Source: Acidobacteriota bacterium
GTDB lineage: Bacteria > Acidobacteriota > Vicinamibacteria > Marinacidobacterales > SMYC01
DNA length: 64,000 nt
Direction: 5' to 3'
NCBI GenBank assembly: GCA_004356105.1
Contig: SMYC01000069.1
Location: forward strand, 24,420-88,419
Below the pieces are notes generated by a model. That model did no database searches. It was not told the origin of the DNA and worked only from the letters and a program-made list of their open reading frames with translations. Shown here in pieces: positions 60,757 to 64,000 of this stretch (the stretch's first letter is position 1; the number at the start of each line of letters is the position of its first letter). The position numbers were made by a program, and so were the translations under genes.

Positions 60757-63414
60757 TTATTGAATCGGAACCAATCGCTTTAGCTCATCGAACCAGTTCA
60801 CAACGAACGTGAGAGGCGTACGGTTCGTCTTGCGGCGGAGCATCACGAAGCGTTCGCCGTCCGGGGAGACGTCGTACTCGGCGCGTGGCCCCATGGCGAA
60901 GGGGCCGCGGAAAAGCTCCCTTGGCCTTTCGGGGTTTAACGTGTCGCCGTCGATGCGGTACTCGACCGCCATCAGTCGGACGTCACCATCGGTCTCGTCT
61001 TCGACTTGGTAGAAGATCTCGCGGCCCGCTGGATTCCATATAGGGTACTGGCCGCCTTCGGTGGAAACCTGAGTCTTGGCGCCGGGCCCCGGATAGGGCC
61101 GCACGTAGACCTCGTAGCGTCCCGACTCGTCGGACATGTAGGCGAGAAAGTGGCCATCGGGAGAAAAGGTCGGGTCGCTTTCGAAAAAAGCGGTTGCGAG
61201 AAAAGGCGCGGGCTCGCCGTCCCCGTCGACGGCCAGCACGTATACATCGGTGCCGGTGCTGGTCCCATCGTCATGGGTGAACGCGATGTGCTTACCATCC
61301 GGCGACCAGTCGCCGCCGTACTGACCGTTCTGACCAGAACTCAGTTTCTCCGCATCGCCAGAACCGTCGGCGCGTCTCCGGTGGAGGTTGAAGGGCAGAT
61401 TATCTCGGTTCGATGCGAACGCGACGAAGACGCCGTCGGGAGACCAGGCAGGCGTGATGTCGGCCGCCTTCGCGTAGGTGAGTCGGCTCATGACACCGCG
61501 CGCCGGTTCATAAAGCCAAACATCGCTGTTACCGGTCGAGCTCTTGAGTAGAGCTAATCGTTTTCCATCTGGCGAAAAGCGCGGCTGCATGTAACGCACG
61601 CGCTCTGCCACCAGCGGCGAAGAGACGCCCTGACGATCGACGCTCAGAAGCGCGAAGTTATCTCGTCCTCCCTCTCGATAGACGAGCGTCCCCGTGTCAG
61701 CGACATCGAATTGTCCTGCGCTGTCGCTAACCAGGTTGGCCGTCTGGACACCCTCGACCACGACCACCGGTGGGCCGTTCGTCACGAGCCGGACCGGGTC
61801 GAACGGTATCGAATATAAGCTGCCGTCCCGCAGAAAGACCAAGTGCCCCGTGGGTAGGTAGCGCGCATCGGCGGCGCCTTGGATCAACCCTTGTCTCTTG
61901 CCCGTCGACACCGAAAGGACGTGAACACTGAGGTCGTTGTTCGCTTCCATAACGGTAAATACGACGTCTCCAGTCGGCAAGTATCGCGGCCAGCGGTGAG
62001 AGCGCTCCTCGAGCTCCAACATGGTCAAGCGTTCCGGTGTGCCTCCGCTCGATGGCACGCTAAACAGCCCGTCACCAACACTACCGAATACGACGGAGTC
62101 ATCGGTTCCCCAGCTCGCGCCGAGTATTTGCGAGGCGTCGCAAACGACTTCCGGCGTGCCGCCCGTCAAGGGGACTTTCTTCAGTTGCCCGTCGGCGGAA
62201 AAGCCCAGCCACTCGCCGTCCGGTGACAAGAAGGGTTGCCGCCCGTTCTGCGTGCCGTTAACCGGGGCTCCCGAAAGTTCTTCGAGAACGCGTAGCTAAA
62301 TGCTGCGCCCGTTGGGGTCGGTTCCTTGTCGGACGACGTAAGCAAGATATTTGCCGTCGCGCGACAGTGATAAGGCCGTGCCGCCGATCAGGTTAAGAAT
62401 ATCCTCGGGATCCTGCCGGAACCGCAAGGTCGGTTGGTCAGGCGGCCCCGATCGCCTCCAAGGCGCCCACGCCAACGCGAGAGCGATGAGCGTCATCGCC
62501 GCGAACGCCCACCACGCTTTCGTCGCTTGCACAGAGGGAGCCGCGGGAGCGGAACGCTCCGGCCCGCTCTTCGCTTCCTCGATATGGATACGTGCATCCC
62601 CGATATCGCGCAGCCGAGACGTCGGATCCTTCCGAAGGCAACGTGCAAGAAGCTCGCGTATAGCGACCGGCGTTTCCCGAGGAAGCTCCTCGAGATCCGG
62701 CTCCGTCATGAGCACGGCCGCCATCGTTTCCGACACCGTCTCCCGGCGAAAAATGGAACGACCGGTAAGCAGCTCGAGCAACACGACCCCGAAAGCCCAG
62801 ATATCCGCTCTACGATCGACCTCTTTTCCCTTCGCTTGTTCCGGACTCATGTAGGCCGCCGTCCCGAGAATCACCCCCGCGCGAGTCGCCGTGGGGCTCA
62901 ACGTCGCGAGCTCGGAATCCGTCGTCGCCGTGTCGTCCGCCAAAGCTTTGGCCAGCCCGAAGTCGAGAACTTTAATGCCGCCATCGGCGCCCACGATGAC
63001 ATTCGCCGGCTTCAAATCACGATGGATGATCCCTTTCTCGTGCGCACACTCGAGCGCCCGCGCGATCTGAACAACGATTTTGAGCGCTTCGTCCACCGGA
63101 ATGGCCCCCCGCTCCAGCAGGGATGCGAGCGTTTCTCCTTCCACGAGCTCTAAAACGAGGCAGCGGACGTCGCCCGTATCTTCGACGCCGTGAATGGCGG
63201 CGATGTTCGGATGATTCAGATTCAGAGACGCGAGAATCTGGGCTTCGCGCTTGAAGCGTGCCATCCGCTGCGGGTCGGCCGCGAAGGCATCGGGCAGGAC
63301 TTTCAAGGCCACGTCGCGCCCGAGCTTGTTGTCGCGCGCTCGATACACGTCGCCCATGCCACCAGCACCGATCTTCTCCGTGATCGTGTAATGCGCGACC
63401 TGTTTTCCAATCAT
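60757..63414 (-). pseudogene. Ser/Thr kinase fused to TolB-like propeller, split by one amber codon
   Basis: An 885-codon gene. The kinase domain (residues 1-280) has GAGGMGDVY, VALKVLP, HRDLKPANVI, DFGLAKA and AYMSPEQAKG. A membrane helix (about 310-330, WWAFAAMTLIALALAW) leads to a WD40/PD40 propeller with repeated SPDG blades, ending LTFVVNWFDELKRLVP. The frame is continuous except for TAG at 62296-62298, where NGRSI and LRVLEELSG should be joined by a Tyr-like residue. Start chosen at 63414 (MIGKQVAHYTITEKIG). Whether it is expressed as two parts is unknown. Confidence 0.75.
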
Positions 63415-63512
63415 GTCCACATCGCAGAGATTAGAATGGCACAAGCGAAGTTGCAACGTGCCGGTCCTCGTGTGTGCGCCGTCGCCGTTGGCCGGCAGCA
63501 CGGTAGCTTGAG

Positions 63513-63670
63513 CTATGGCTCTTTCAACAAGGCGCGATATTCGACCGCCAATTCGGGTTTGCCCCAAGATTCGTACACGACGCCCATCCCGCCTTCACCG
63601 ATTTGCCGCAGCAGGCGGTACGGGCCAACTCGATCCACCGATATCCCGCAGCTGACTGCCGCTTCGGCTG
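63513..63670 (-). pseudogene. collapsed Ser/Thr kinase gene
   Basis: The minus strand has VGPYRLLRQIGEGGMGVVYE, the first part of a kinase, joined in frame to SWGKPELAVEYRALLKEP and a stop. The last part looks like the C terminus of TPR-kinases. The whole catalytic domain between is deleted. It lies next to the intact kinase upstream region. Confidence 0.5.
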
Positions 63671-63790
63671 ATGACGCGTTCCGGACCGAGCTGGCGTTTC
63701 CGCGGAAACGTCAAGCTGTGGAAAACTCCCGCGAGGGGTGTGGAAAACCTGTGGAAAGTATGCCTCACGTGAGTCATAACGACCTGCGGG

Positions 63791-63822
63791 GGAGCTTACT
63801 GCGTCCAGACCGAGTAGATGGC
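63791..63822 (+). repeat. 32-bp direct repeat, copy 2
   Basis: 29 of 32 positions match the copy at 59359-59390, same orientation. It lies just before a PIN-domain gene, while copy 1 lies just before a HicB gene. Confidence 0.6.
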
Positions 63823-63834
63823 CGCGATGGCCCT

Positions 63835-64000
63835 TCACTCCACGAGCTTATAGGCGACGCCAATCGTCTCATAGACGCGAATCGCGCGCCGGTCTCGGGT
63901 CAACAAGGTTGCACCAGCGTGGCGTGCGGTCGCGCCGACGAGCGCGTCGTATATGGCGCCTCCAATGATGCCCTCGTCGATGGCATGGGTGAGTAGAGAT
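63835..64000 (-). CDS. PIN-domain (VapC-like) protein, partial
   Basis: The last 54 codons of a minus-strand gene that continues beyond the window. IGGAIYDALVGATARHAGAT and LLTRDRRAIRVYETIGVAY carry the conserved Asp residues of the PIN active site. Probably the RNase toxin of a VapBC pair; the antitoxin would lie outside the window. Confidence 0.75.
   Translation of the reverse strand, partial: SLLTHAIDEGIIGGAIYDALVGATARHAGATLLTRDRRAIRVYETIGVAYKLVE

Noticed and set aside
62296..62298. TAG recoded as an amino acid genome-wide
   Set aside because: Several intact genes here end in TAG (for example amidase and pssA), so a general reassignment is not supported.
1..64000. CRISPR arrays, rRNA operons, intact tRNA genes
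   Set aside because: No regularly spaced repeats, rRNA-like sequence or complete tRNA cloverleaf was seen on either strand.

Overview
The window is GC-rich chromosomal DNA from a Gram-negative (diderm) bacterium: it carries lpxA, pssA, fabI, an RND-pump fragment and secreted or membrane-anchored proteins. An ADOP-type MacB/FtsX permease paired with a PadR regulator, Ser/Thr kinases fused to TolB-like propellers, DUF2934 and Uma2 proteins point to Acidobacteriota or a neighbouring soil/sediment lineage. That is an inference from gene families; no rRNA or universal marker is present to settle it.

Layout. 0.1-8 kb: two-component system, VIT/vWA protein with its own GN-type sortase, DUF1330 protein, QueF, and a B12-binding radical SAM enzyme. 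8-15.6 kb: an accessory region made almost wholly of broken genes. It holds an HNH endonuclease with a second decayed copy, the 3' part of a tRNA-Asn gene (likely attachment site), a frameshifted DUF1566 lectin-like protein with a diversity-generating-retroelement-like variable tail, a TIGR04255-like remnant, a three-lesion HTH gene, a reverse-transcriptase core without its ends, a DUF433/DUF5615 toxin-antitoxin remnant, and RND and KamA fragments. 15.6-30.9 kb: housekeeping block with amidase, fabI plus a B3/B4 protein, a membrane-bound phosphatase-like protein and a fused MFS/spermidine-synthase-like protein, M20 peptidase, Ser/Thr kinase, HlyD-like adaptor, LeuA-like enzyme, lpxA, pssA and an ICMT-like methyltransferase.

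30.9-36.5 kb: decayed glycosyltransferase, permease tail, EEP hydrolase, SnoaL-like protein, mnmA, Uma2, DUF983 remnant, DUF2934. 36.5-40.3 kb: methionine operon metX-metY-CoA-binding protein-hydrolase on the minus strand. 40.3-44.6 kb: SDR dehydrogenase translationally coupled to a peptide ABC importer that lacks ATPases, then an M28 peptidase remnant. 44.7-49.2 kb: FloA/NfeD membrane-microdomain operon with an unrecognised 503-residue membrane-anchored protein. 49.5-52.6 kb: PadR regulator with a perfect inverted-repeat operator candidate, coupled to a frameshifted ADOP permease.

52.9-59.3 kb: the most unusual locus. A TPR protein lies 15 bp before a 1791-residue protein that joins a BrxC/PglY-like (DUF6079-like) P-loop ATPase to a PglZ-like phosphatase-fold domain in one chain, with no BREX methylase or other BREX gene nearby. 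59.3-64 kb: orphan HicB antitoxin, a partial duplicate of a TolB propeller, a secreted protein, a kinase-propeller gene split by one amber codon, a collapsed kinase gene and the end of a PIN toxin, all bracketed by a 32-bp imperfect direct repeat.

Single-nucleotide lesions recur in several genes, mostly accessory ones. They may be real decay or assembly error; reads would decide.
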